Shown here: positions 8,138-15,160 of the stretch, one piece after another
Numbering within the stretch: position 1 is the stretch's first letter
Layout: the number at the start of each line of letters is the position of its first letter
Assembly (NCBI GenBank): GCA_052034865.1
Contig: JBPOIC010000022.1
Location: forward strand, 1 to 22,435
From: JBPOIC01 sp052034865
Lineage (GTDB): Bacteria > UBA10199 > JADFYH01
DNA length: 22,435 nucleotides
Reading direction: 5' to 3'
Program-made: the position numbers and the translations under genes
The notes under the pieces: model-generated
Database searches by the model: none
The model's input: the letters and a program-made list of their open reading frames with translations, nothing else
Told to the model about the DNA's origin: nothing

Positions 8138-8848
8138 TTATTCCTCAATCTCTAGGGTCCTTGAAAACCAGCCATTCAGCCACTCCACTACTCCTTCCCC
8201 ACACGCCTGCAGCGTTACCCATTTCACCTGTTCTTTCACTTCCTTAATTGCATTTGCGACTGCCACACTCTCCCCACACAACCTCAAAAACGAAAGATCA
8301 TTCTCTGCATCTCCAAATCCAACCACCGTATAAAAATCAATCCCCATGCGCTTTAAAACGGTAGATAAACCAAATCCCTTATCAACTCCCGCAGGAAGGA
8401 GCATGAGGGCGTTTTTATTGAAGATGAAACTGAAAGGGTAAGGAGCGGAAAAGGCAGACTGGATCTTTTTAATATTTTCTTTTCTGGTCGCCAAAATGAC
8501 CCGCCCTTCAGAAAAAGGACGCAAATCAAGGGTTCTTATTTTTTTAAGAACCGATATCGAAAAAGGCTTGGCTAAAAGAACCGACGCATCCTGATCTGGC
8601 TGATAAAGAACAGCTCCATTTTCAGCAACGACAACATCAAAGAGATTTAAGTGCGGACAGATCTTAATGAGCTCATCGAGAATACGACCAGTCACAAGTA
8701 TGAGCCGAACCCCTTTTTTCTTTAACTCATGAAAATAGCGCACGACAGAATCGGAAAGCGTTCCCTGACAAGCAAGCGTTTCATCATAATCCGCTGCCAA
8801 TGCGGAGAAAATTGGAGCTGAGTATCTCTGAGGACCAGAAAGGATCAT
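8138..8848 (-). CDS. HAD-superfamily (Cof-type) phosphatase
   Basis: A cytosolic hydrolase of the HAD superfamily, probably acting on a small phosphorylated metabolite that cannot be named from sequence. Numbered from the upstream ATG at 8860, motif I is DYDETL (Asp24 and Asp26; Glu stands where Gly is usual), motif II is VTGR (56-59), motif III is Lys161 in GVDKG, and motif IV is GFGDAENDLSFL with acidic residues at 183-188. The insert between motifs II and III, starting with VVAENGAVLY, is a Cof-type (C2) cap. Two starts are possible, ATG 8860 and ATG 8848; neither has a clear ribosome site, and the later one gives the more usual N-terminus. The gene is divergent from the KGG-repeat gene, sharing a short intergenic region. 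Confidence 0.85.
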   Translation of the reverse strand: MILSGPQRYSAPIFSALAADYDETLACQGTLSDSVVRYFHELKKKGVRLILVTGRILDELIKICPHLNLFDVVVAENGAVLYQPDQDASVLLAKPFSISVLKKIRTLDLRPFSEGRVILATRKENIKKIQSAFSAPYPFSFIFNKNALMLLPAGVDKGFGLSTVLKRMGIDFYTVVGFGDAENDLSFLRLCGESVAVANAIKEVKEQVKWVTLQACGEGVVEWLNGWFSRTLEIEE

Positions 8849-8916
8849 GACAAAAACCATCGGGAAAATAGGGCGATTTTAAAACTCATCTTTAATAAAT
8901 ATCAGGAGAGTGACCT

Positions 8917-9279
8917 ATGTCTACTCAACACCTATCCAATCACCCACCAAGTGAAGTACGAGGAGGATCTGATGAAGAAAGAGTTTCACAGGGAAAAATG
9001 ACTCGTCGCGAAGCAGGCAAAAAAGGAGGGCAATCTACTGCAAGAACATATGGGCGCGAGTTCTACTCAAATATCGGACATAAGGGAGGAGAAGTGACCT
9101 CTCAAACTCATGGATCTGAGTTTTATGCTTTAATAGGAAAAAAGGGCGGAGAAAAAGTCAGTCAAGACAGAGCACATATGGCTGAGATTGGCCGGAAAGG
9201 AGGAGGTGCACCTCACTCAGGAAACCCTACATCGGCTGCTTCACCCAAAGATATAACCGAACCTTCTTCTTCGTCCTGA
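8917..9279 (+). CDS. KGG-repeat (GsiB/YciG-like) stress protein
   Basis: A 120-residue, very hydrophilic protein of the KGG-repeat group (stress-induced bacterial acidophilic repeat; GsiB, Con-10 and E. coli YciG are relatives). Members accumulate under general stress, starvation or drying and are probably disordered, hydrating proteins. Four repeats are visible, GKKGG at 34-38, GHKGG at 54-58, GKKGG at 74-78 and GRKGG at 92-96, spaced 20, 20 and 18 residues. The central two share the frame THGSEFYALIGKKGGE / TYGREFYSNIGHKGGE. The tail is serine-rich and low-complexity. The ATG at 8917 has a good ribosome site (AGGAG, 8904-8908). It stands alone between a divergent HAD gene and the next gene 170 bases away. 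The role in stress is inferred from the family only. Confidence 0.85.
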   Translation: MSTQHLSNHPPSEVRGGSDEERVSQGKMTRREAGKKGGQSTARTYGREFYSNIGHKGGEVTSQTHGSEFYALIGKKGGEKVSQDRAHMAEIGRKGGGAPHSGNPTSAASPKDITEPSSSS

Positions 9280-9309
9280 TTTTTGATCATTTTGAGGTTG
9301 AAAAATCAG
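9276..9309. repeat. 9-bp inverted repeat after the KGG-repeat gene
   Basis: CTGATTTTT at 9276-9284 and AAAAATCAG at 9301-9309 form a perfect inverted repeat with a 16-base loop, overlapping the stop codon of the KGG-repeat gene. No T-run follows the second arm, so it is at best a weak terminator or an mRNA-end hairpin. Confidence 0.4.
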
Positions 9310-9433
9310 ATGAGACTATGCATGAAATGCCTTCGTAAAATTTCTTTTGCCAGCCAGAACTGATCTTCAAAACCAACGCATTTTCTCCCTCTTCTACATC
9401 TTGCGGTACTGGCAATAAACTTCATCCCAAAAA

Positions 9434-9440
9434 GCGGAGG
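9434..9440 (+). promoter_or_regulatory. ribosome binding site deciding a GTG start
   Basis: GCGGAGG ends nine bases before the GTG at 9450. No in-frame ATG lies near, so this strong Shine-Dalgarno sequence is the reason for choosing the GTG as the start of the YgjP-like peptidase. Confidence 0.75.
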
Positions 9441-9449
9441 CATTGATCT

Positions 9450-10229
9450 GTGAAACTTTTTCAAACTGAAAAGGGAAAATTTTCATATACCCTCGAACGA
9501 ACTCAGCGCAGAAAAATGCGGATAGGGATATACGTTCGTCCTCAAGCTCCAGTGCTGTTAAGAATTCCCCATGATTTAAGTGAGAGTGAACTTACCGAAA
9601 TACTTGAAAAACGAACGCACTGGATTCTTCAAAAACAACAATATTTTGAAATCTTAAAAGACCGGTTTGTCCGCCATTCTTTCATCGAGGGAGAAAGCTT
9701 TTATTATCTGGGAAATCCTTACAAGTTAAAGGTCAGAGCAGGTTCAAAAAAAAGAATCTGCCATCTTGAAGAAAATGAAATCTTCATCCATTTGCGTGGA
9801 AAAGAATCAAAATCTAAAATTCAGTCGACCCTTCTGAGTTGGTATCGTGACGAGGCTGGAAGAGTCATTCGCGAACGACTTGAGCACTTCTGTGAGAAGG
9901 CGAAAATTTACCCAAAACGAATAAGCATTCGTAATCAGAAAAAAATTTGGGGAAGTTGTACCTCTAGACATCATCTTAGTTTTAACTGGAGACTGATCCT
10001 TCTCCCGATATCCATTCTTGACTATGTCGTCGCTCATGAAATTGCCCATTTGTTTCATTTAAATCATTCCCAACGTTTTTGGAAAAAACTTGAATCCATC
10101 CTGCCTGAAGCTCAGGCGAGCAGACGCTGGCTTCGGGAGCATTCAATGGAATATCTTACCTTTCCACGATCGGGTGATCCAGGAATGAGTGTGAATCCCG
10201 AAGAGGCTGAGAGAACCACTCTGTTTTAG
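9450..10229 (+). CDS. YgjP-like (DUF45) zinc metallopeptidase-family protein
   Basis: A 259-residue protein of the YgjP-like/DUF45 family, related to the SprT and WLM zinc proteases. The zinc site is HEIAH at 196-200 with a probable third ligand His206 (HLNHSQRFW). Upstream are the family markers KKIWGSCTSRHHLSFNW (about 164-180) and RRKMRIGIYVRP near the N-terminus. There is no signal peptide or membrane segment, so it is cytosolic. Substrates are unknown for the family, although genes of this kind often accompany restriction or DNA-repair genes elsewhere; nothing here supports that. It begins with GTG behind a strong ribosome site. It ends 22 bases from the convergent lapA stop. Family assignment is firm, function open. 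Confidence 0.88.
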   Translation: MKLFQTEKGKFSYTLERTQRRKMRIGIYVRPQAPVLLRIPHDLSESELTEILEKRTHWILQKQQYFEILKDRFVRHSFIEGESFYYLGNPYKLKVRAGSKKRICHLEENEIFIHLRGKESKSKIQSTLLSWYRDEAGRVIRERLEHFCEKAKIYPKRISIRNQKKIWGSCTSRHHLSFNWRLILLPISILDYVVAHEIAHLFHLNHSQRFWKKLESILPEAQASRRWLREHSMEYLTFPRSGDPGMSVNPEEAERTTLF

Positions 10230-10251
10230 TGAGAAATGTTTGAAAAAGAGA

Positions 10252-10653
10252 TCACTCTATTAAAGGATCCTGAGGAGGTTGTTGTGAAGATGAAGTAGAT
10301 AAGACAGTATGGGATGGAAGAACTTCTTTACGCTGTGAATTACATAGCGCTCTCAGCTCTTCATTTTCTCTCTCAAGCTCTTCTATAGCCCTTTTCTTGG
10401 ATTTCAGCTCATGGTTTTTGGAAAAAGCTGTCATAGCTCCTAAGGTGATAGCCGATAGAGCTCCCAGAAAAAATGAGAGAATGATCAACTCCCCCACCCG
10501 AAAAGGGATGAGGTCATATTGAATCTGAGAAAATTTAAGATGAAATCGAATCTCGTGTCCTAAGGTGTCAGAATCGACATTTGAAAAAAGAAACAGCATT
10601 AGGAAGGCAAATAGAAATACAAAAAAAATGATCTTAAGAAATTTCCAGACCAT
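10252..10653 (-). CDS. lapA: LapA-family inner-membrane protein
   Basis: A 133-residue inner-membrane protein of the LapA (DUF1049) family. In E. coli LapA works with LapB to tune LpxC proteolysis and LPS assembly. Two membrane segments are clear, about residues 5-24 and 53-76. A charged coiled coil follows at 82-105 (KKRAIEELERENEELRAL), then a disordered Ser/Gln/Pro tail. This is the normal LapA layout, slightly longer than E. coli's about 100 residues. The ribosome site AGGAGA lies five bases before the ATG. It begins 24 bases after ihfB, and the ihfB-lapA order is the same as in gammaproteobacteria. The usual next gene, lapB, is absent: the neighbour is a convergent peptidase gene. Membrane topology is seen; a LapB partner is not shown. 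Confidence 0.82.
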   Translation of the reverse strand: MVWKFLKIIFFVFLFAFLMLFLFSNVDSDTLGHEIRFHLKFSQIQYDLIPFRVGELIILSFFLGALSAITLGAMTAFSKNHELKSKKRAIEELERENEELRALCNSQRKEVLPSHTVLSTSSSQQPPQDPLIE

Positions 10654-10677
10654 AACTCTCCTGTGTCAAATACCCTA

Positions 10678-11004
10678 TTATGCTTCTTTTCCTAAATCAA
10701 GATCGTAGGACATTGGCATCTCACTTGTTTCGTTAATTCTTTCTCTCAGCTCTTTCCCAACTTTGAAAAAAGGAACTCGCCTGGTTTCAACAAATACCTG
10801 TTTTCCAGATTTCGGGTTTCTGCCTTGGCGGGATGGACGGATTCTAATCTCAAAACTGCCAAACCCACGGATCTCAATACGATCTCCTTTTGCAAGGGCT
10901 TGGGTCATTTTTGAAAATACAGAATCTACAATAAGGTCCATTTCTTGAAATGAAAGGGATTTAACTTTTAGAGACATCGCTCGAACCAGATCACTCTTTG
11001 TCAT
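10678..11004 (-). CDS. ihfB: HU/IHF-family DNA-bending protein, IHF-beta type
   Basis: A 108-residue nucleoid protein of the HU/IHF family, which bends DNA as a dimer. The N-terminus (MTKSDLVRAM) and GDRIEIRGFGSFEIRIR resemble IHF-beta. RNPKSGK at 62-68 carries the proline (Pro64) that intercalates between base pairs, and VPFFKVGKELRERIN closes the fold. The tail after residue 93 is short and acidic. Position after rpsA and before lapA, as in E. coli, supports IHF-beta over HU, although an sppA gene intervenes. It starts 16 bases after the sppA stop with a modest ribosome site (AAGG), so it is probably cotranscribed with sppA. An alpha partner is not in the window. Confidence 0.88.
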   Translation of the reverse strand: MTKSDLVRAMSLKVKSLSFQEMDLIVDSVFSKMTQALAKGDRIEIRGFGSFEIRIRPSRQGRNPKSGKQVFVETRRVPFFKVGKELRERINETSEMPMSYDLDLGKEA

Positions 11005-11020
11005 GAATCAACCTTTTTAA

Positions 11021-11914
11021 TTAATAGGCCATCTTATAAAAAGCCTTTGTCCCTACCTGTTGTGAGATTAAATTCTGAATCATCTCTTCCATTTCATCCT
11101 GATCAAACAAACTCATCCAAATTGATTTTTTCTTATTCATCTTGAGAAGAGTTGGTTCTCCTTTTATTCCCCCCAGAGAAGCAGCCAAATCAATAGCATC
11201 CTGAAGATTTCCTAATTGATCAACTAACTTTAGCTGCAAGGCCTGCTCACCTGTAAACACCCGACCATCCGCAATTTTAATTACTTCCTCCAAGGAGATC
11301 TTGCGCCCATCGGAAACAGCCCTTTGAAACTGCAAATGCATGTTATTCAGAATATCTTCAAAATATTTTCTTTCTTCTGGGGACAAGTTTTTAAAAGGAC
11401 TTCCCGCATCTTTCATCGATCCGGACTTTAAAATCTCAGCAGATACTTTTGCCCACTTCAACAATTCATGAATCTCCACATGCTCCATCAGAACGCCAAC
11501 ACTTCCAGTGATTGTAGAGGCATTTGCTACAATCTTGGTTGCAGGACAGGCAATGTAGTACCCACCTGAAGCAGCTAAGGTTCCCATAGAAACAACCACT
11601 GGCTTGCTCACTACCAGCTTCTTCACTTCTTCATATACTTCCTGAGAGGCGGTAGCACCTCCTCCAGGTGAATCGATACGCAAAACAACAGCCTTCACGC
11701 TGTCGTTTTTTTTAACTTTATTAAGTTTTTCGATTGTTTTTTCAGAGTCGAGAATAGTGCCTTTAATCTCAATGATGGCAATATCCCCACGATCCAACTG
11801 GAGATCGGTTGAAGAGTTCGAAAGGATGGCTAAAACCAGGAGAGAAAAAAATCCTCCCATGACTAATAGCAGGAAAAAAATGATTCCAAGAATCCAGTAA
11901 GTTCTGGTCTTCAA
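11021..11914 (-). CDS. sppA: signal peptide peptidase SppA (36K type)
   Basis: A membrane-anchored serine protease that clears cleaved signal peptides and misfolded peptides on the outer face of the inner membrane. Residues 7-31 form the single N-terminal membrane anchor. RIDSPGGGATAS at 79-90 leads to the nucleophile Ser116 in LAASGGYYIACP, and the general base is Lys168 in SGSMKDAGSPF. The 52-residue Ser-Lys spacing equals that of Bacillus subtilis SppA (Ser147/Lys199). At 297 residues it is the short, single-copy form, not the 67K form of E. coli. The start is TTG at 11914, picked because a strong ribosome site precedes it. It lies downstream of the rpsA terminator and 16 bases upstream of ihfB, so sppA-ihfB-lapA look like one unit. 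Confidence 0.94.
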   Translation of the reverse strand: MKTRTYWILGIIFFLLLVMGGFFSLLVLAILSNSSTDLQLDRGDIAIIEIKGTILDSEKTIEKLNKVKKNDSVKAVVLRIDSPGGGATASQEVYEEVKKLVVSKPVVVSMGTLAASGGYYIACPATKIVANASTITGSVGVLMEHVEIHELLKWAKVSAEILKSGSMKDAGSPFKNLSPEERKYFEDILNNMHLQFQRAVSDGRKISLEEVIKIADGRVFTGEQALQLKLVDQLGNLQDAIDLAASLGGIKGEPTLLKMNKKKSIWMSLFDQDEMEEMIQNLISQQVGTKAFYKMAY

Positions 11915-11921
11915 AGCAATT

Positions 11922-11929
11922 CCCTCCCC
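11922..11929 (-). promoter_or_regulatory. ribosome binding site deciding a TTG start of sppA
   Basis: On the minus strand GGGGAGGG lies seven bases before the TTG at 11914. It directly precedes the charged and hydrophobic N-terminus of a typical SppA anchor, which makes the TTG the best start. Confidence 0.7.
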
Positions 11930-11984
11930 TGTCGACCTAACATGATGAACAGAAAAGCTTTCATGTTAGTGTGAATGAGTCATG

Positions 11985-12023
11985 AAAAAAAATAGCACTC
12001 CTGATCCTTACGAAGTGCTATTT
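11985..12023 (-). terminator. rho-independent terminator after rpsA
   Basis: Read on the minus strand, AAATAGCACT (12023 down to 12014) pairs with AGTGCTATTT (11999 down to 11990), a perfect 10-bp stem with a 14-base loop. It runs into eight T (11992-11985). It begins ten bases after the rpsA stop and separates rpsA from sppA. Confidence 0.88.
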
Positions 12024-12032
12024 AAAACAAAA

Positions 12033-13679
12033 CTACTCTTTTTTCATAACATCGAAAAGGGTCGCTCTGGACTCACCTTGCTTTGCCTTAAATTCTTCAA
12101 AATCACGCTTCTGAGCATGTTTTCTGTATTGTTTGGTCGAGAGAAGAATTTTTCTATCCCTCTCGTCGTGACCCACGACTTCTGCATCAATGGCGTCATC
12201 GACCTTGGGGGGCTCACGATCAAATTCTTTTGCAGAAAGAAAACCTTCAATCTCAAATCCTAAATTGACGGTAGCTCCATTGGCATCCACTGAGATTATT
12301 TTACCCTCAACGGCTTTCCCCACAGAGCACTGGTTACAGGCATTCGCAAAAGGATCTTCTTCGAGTTGTTTAATTCCCAAGGAAAAGCGTTCATTTTTGT
12401 TGTCGATATTCAATACAACTGTCTCAACTATATCACCTTTTTTGTACAGCTCAGAGGGATGCTTCACCTTCTTGGTCCAAGAAATATCGGAGATGTGAAC
12501 CAAACCATCGATTCCCTCCTCAATTCCAATAAAAACACCGAAGTCAGTAATGTTTTTAACCTCTCCTTTTATGTGGCTTCCAATCGGATACTTTGCTTCC
12601 AAGGCTTCCCAAGGATTTGGTTCAATCTGCTTGATTCCTAGTGAGATGCGGCGGCTATTGGTATCAATGTCAAGAACGACGGCTTCGACATTATCCCCTA
12701 GATTAACAATCTTGGAGGGATGTTTTACCTTTTTGGTCCAGCTCATTTCAGAGATATGGACAAGACCTTCAATGCCACTCTCAAGTTCTATAAACGCACC
12801 GTAATCCGTGATATTAACGACTTTCCCTTTCACGCGTGTGCCAGGGATGTACTTATCTTTCACATTCTCCCAGGGATCAGGAGTAAGCTGCTTGAGCCCT
12901 AATGAGATTTTCTTGGTTTCTGAATCATAGCGCAGAATCAGAACATGGATTTTATCATTTACTCTGAGAATCTCGGAAGGATGACCAATTCGCCCCCAGC
13001 TGATATCTGTAATGTGAATCAGACCATCAACCCCACCCAAATCCACAAATGCACCGTAATCGGTGATGTTCTTAACAATACCCTCCACCACCTGCCCTTC
13101 TTGCAAATTGGAAAGCAACTCATGCTTTGCTTCTTCAAGCTCTTTTTCCAAAATGGATCTGCGCGAAACGACGACGTTTCCTTTAGGACGGTTTAGTTTA
13201 AGGATTTGGAAGCGATATTTTTTCCCAATAAGCTTATCTAGACTCTTGACGGGTTTTAGATCAATTTGAGAACCAGGCAGGAAAGCTCGAACGCCACCAA
13301 TATTAACGACCATGCCTCCCTTTATCTTATTGATAATGACCCCTTCTATTGGGGTACCGCTCTGCTCGGCTTCAATGAGTTTATCCCAGGCAGCCAAGGC
13401 ATCTGCCTTTTCTTTGGAAAGGACAATGAGACCGTTTTCGTCTTCAACAGTCTCAAACACGACGTCCACAGGATCTCCTGGCTGAACCAAGACTTCCCCA
13501 TCGAGATTCTTAAACTCCTCGATTGGGATTTGCCCTTCAGACTTATGACCAATATCTACCAGGACATAGTCTCTTAAGACCCGAACTACGGAGCCTTTTA
13601 CCAGCTCGCCGGGCTTAATGGGTTTTTTCAGTGAACTTTCTTCTAATAATTTTTCAAAATCTAGCGTCGTGACACTCAT
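12033..13679 (-). CDS. rpsA: 30S ribosomal protein S1
   Basis: S1 binds mRNA on the 30S subunit and is needed for initiation on structured messages. From the ATG at 13679 it is 548 residues with six S1 (OB-fold) domains. The first two are divergent (GSVVRVLRDYVLVDIG and EGVIINKIKGGMVVNIG). Domains 3, 4 and 5 are close copies: KNITDYGAF or NITDYGAF/NITDFGVF, then HITDISW/HISEMSW/HISDISW, and SWTKKVKHPS is identical in 4 and 5. Domain 6 (GKIISVDANGATVNLG) precedes a short charged tail. The frame extends to a TTG at 13694, but that codon abuts the Shine-Dalgarno sequence, so the ATG is preferred even though its spacing of 15 bases is long. It has its own promoter and terminator inside the aroA-sppA run. 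Confidence 0.95.
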   Translation of the reverse strand: MSVTTLDFEKLLEESSLKKPIKPGELVKGSVVRVLRDYVLVDIGHKSEGQIPIEEFKNLDGEVLVQPGDPVDVVFETVEDENGLIVLSKEKADALAAWDKLIEAEQSGTPIEGVIINKIKGGMVVNIGGVRAFLPGSQIDLKPVKSLDKLIGKKYRFQILKLNRPKGNVVVSRRSILEKELEEAKHELLSNLQEGQVVEGIVKNITDYGAFVDLGGVDGLIHITDISWGRIGHPSEILRVNDKIHVLILRYDSETKKISLGLKQLTPDPWENVKDKYIPGTRVKGKVVNITDYGAFIELESGIEGLVHISEMSWTKKVKHPSKIVNLGDNVEAVVLDIDTNSRRISLGIKQIEPNPWEALEAKYPIGSHIKGEVKNITDFGVFIGIEEGIDGLVHISDISWTKKVKHPSELYKKGDIVETVVLNIDNKNERFSLGIKQLEEDPFANACNQCSVGKAVEGKIISVDANGATVNLGFEIEGFLSAKEFDREPPKVDDAIDAEVVGHDERDRKILLSTKQYRKHAQKRDFEEFKAKQGESRATLFDVMKKE

Positions 13680-13694
13680 GATTGTTTGAATCAA

Positions 13695-13700
13695 CCTCCT
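13695..13700 (-). promoter_or_regulatory. ribosome binding site of rpsA with unusual spacing
   Basis: The minus strand reads AGGAGGTTGATT here, close to a full anti-SD match. The in-frame TTG follows with no gap and the in-frame ATG follows after 15 bases. Neither spacing is usual; I favour the ATG. Confidence 0.6.
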
Positions 13701-13743
13701 GTATGTATTTGAATTTTCAAAATTTTAGAGCAAAGAGCGTGGC

Positions 13744-13773
13744 TATATAGGCCCATCGTTCAAACCTTGTCAA
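13744..13773 (-). promoter_or_regulatory. sigma70-type promoter of rpsA
   Basis: On the minus strand TTGACA (13773-13768) and TATATA (13749-13744) are 18 bases apart in the 149-bp gap between the aroA stop and the rpsA start. Transcription would begin near 13737, about 58 bases before the rpsA ATG. A 7-bp inverted repeat overlaps the -35 box. Confidence 0.7.
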
Positions 13774-13779
13774 AGGTTT
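13762..13779. repeat. palindrome over the rpsA -35 box
   Basis: AAACCTT (13762-13768) and AAGGTTT (13773-13779) form a perfect 7-bp inverted repeat around GTCA. The minus-strand -35 hexamer TTGACA occupies the loop and the inner base of each arm. It could be an operator or a small hairpin ending aroA transcripts; on the minus strand no T-run follows. Confidence 0.5.
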
Positions 13780-13828
13780 TTCCATGCTTGATTTAGCAAA
13801 TCATTTCTTACTTGGGTGAAAGGATATC

Positions 13829-15139
13829 TCAAGAATGAAACTCGACCTTCCCACCCAGTTTTATTAGGCTTTCCCAGAATGAAGGGAATGAGGTCTGAAC
13901 ACACTGGATATCCTGGATAGTTAATGGAGATGATGCAACTAAACCTGCTATGGCAGCAGACATGGCGATGCGATGGTCTCCAAAACTTTCAATTGTAGAG
14001 GATCGAAAAATCTTTCCCCCCTGAATGACTAAACCATCCAACTTTTCCCGGCTGACGACTCCCAGTTTTTCAAGGAGTTGATGAACCGTATGGATTCTAT
14101 CACTTTCTTTGACTCTTAATTCAGCAGCATCCGAAATATTAGTAGTTCCCACTGCTCTCGCGGCTGCGATCGAAAGAATAGGAATTTCATCGATTAGCTT
14201 TGGGATGAGGTCGCCTGCAATATGAGTAGCTATCAGTTTTGAGGGGTGGACCCAAAGAGACCCCACCTCTTCGCCTCCCTCAATTTTTAAATCAGTAATG
14301 GTAATTTTACCACCCATCTTCTGGAGAACTTCGAGAATTCCAGTACGGGAAGAATTCAGACCAACATGATCCACCCGGATTTGAGCGTTGGGAACAATGA
14401 GGCCTGCAACCAAGAAAAATGCCGCCGAGGAAATATCCCCAGGGACTTGAAAGGATAAAGGGAAATGGAGTGATTCTGGAGGCTGTAATACAACCTGATT
14501 GGATTGTTGATCAATCGAAACTCCGCATGCCTGAAGCATTCTTTCACTATGGTCTCGGGATAGAGAAGGCTCTTTTACGGATGTGGAACCTTTTGCCCAA
14601 AGACCTGCCAGCAAAATGGCAGACTTAACTTGAGCACTGGCAACTGGGCTTTGGTATTGTATCCCATTAAGAGTTCTTCCCCGCACCCATACCACGCGGT
14701 CTGGCTCACCCTCATTTTCAACTCGAAAAGAAGCTCCCATGCCAGAAAGTGGATCCATCACACGTTTGAGAGGACGGCGACTTAAAGATGCATCCCCGCT
14801 TAAACCCGTTTCAAAAGGTTGAGCAGATAAAACCCCCAGCATAAGACGAAGAGTCGTTCCTGAGTTTCCGCAGTAAAGAATTTTTGTCGGGGGTTTTAGC
14901 CCTCGAAGTCCAACGCCTTGTATCACCCATTCATTTCCATCCTTATGGATCGGAACTCCCAGAGCACGAAAACAATCGATAGTACACAGAACATCTTCGG
15001 ATTCCAGTAGGTGATGGATACGACTTTTTCCTTCACTTATAGCCGCAAAAATAATGGCTCTGTGAGAGATAGATTTGTCCCCAGGGATTATCAAGTTTCC
15101 TTGAAGGGATGAAACAGGATGAACGTAGGCAGATTGCAT
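13829..15139 (-). CDS. aroA: 3-phosphoshikimate 1-carboxyvinyltransferase (EPSP synthase)
   Basis: AroA transfers the enolpyruvyl group of PEP to shikimate-3-phosphate, the sixth shikimate-pathway step and the target of glyphosate. From the ATG at 15139 it is 436 residues. Active-site elements seen are PGDKSISHR (Lys22), GNSGTTLRL (91-99), GDASLSRRPLKRV, SAQVKSA (168-174), Asp317 in IDEIPILS, RVKESDR (342-348) and GDHRIAMS (387-394). The GNSGTT form is like the Bacillus subtilis type rather than the E. coli GNAGTA type; the glycine that governs glyphosate sensitivity in E. coli is kept. The frame extends to a TTG at 15151 without support. No ribosome site is visible. It follows tyrA by about 20 bases, so it is in the same operon. 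The usual next gene, cmk, is missing. Confidence 0.95.
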   Translation of the reverse strand: MQSAYVHPVSSLQGNLIIPGDKSISHRAIIFAAISEGKSRIHHLLESEDVLCTIDCFRALGVPIHKDGNEWVIQGVGLRGLKPPTKILYCGNSGTTLRLMLGVLSAQPFETGLSGDASLSRRPLKRVMDPLSGMGASFRVENEGEPDRVVWVRGRTLNGIQYQSPVASAQVKSAILLAGLWAKGSTSVKEPSLSRDHSERMLQACGVSIDQQSNQVVLQPPESLHFPLSFQVPGDISSAAFFLVAGLIVPNAQIRVDHVGLNSSRTGILEVLQKMGGKITITDLKIEGGEEVGSLWVHPSKLIATHIAGDLIPKLIDEIPILSIAAARAVGTTNISDAAELRVKESDRIHTVHQLLEKLGVVSREKLDGLVIQGGKIFRSSTIESFGDHRIAMSAAIAGLVASSPLTIQDIQCVQTSFPSFWESLIKLGGKVEFHS

Positions 15140-15160
15140 GATAAAAATCAAAAAAGTCTG

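Noticed and set aside
9450..10229. Restriction-modification or defence context for the YgjP-like peptidase
   Set aside because: Neighbours are a KGG-repeat stress gene and convergent lapA; no restriction, methylase or other defence gene is in the window.
12440..13080. DNA-level repeats (near-identical blocks about 250 bases apart)
   Set aside because: These encode S1 domains 3-5 of rpsA, including the identical SWTKKVKHPS; they are domain duplications, not mobile repeats or a CRISPR array.
12033..13577. Many plus-strand open frames opposite rpsA
   Set aside because: They are antisense shadows of the repeated S1 domains; the minus-strand frame has six clear S1 motifs across the whole length.
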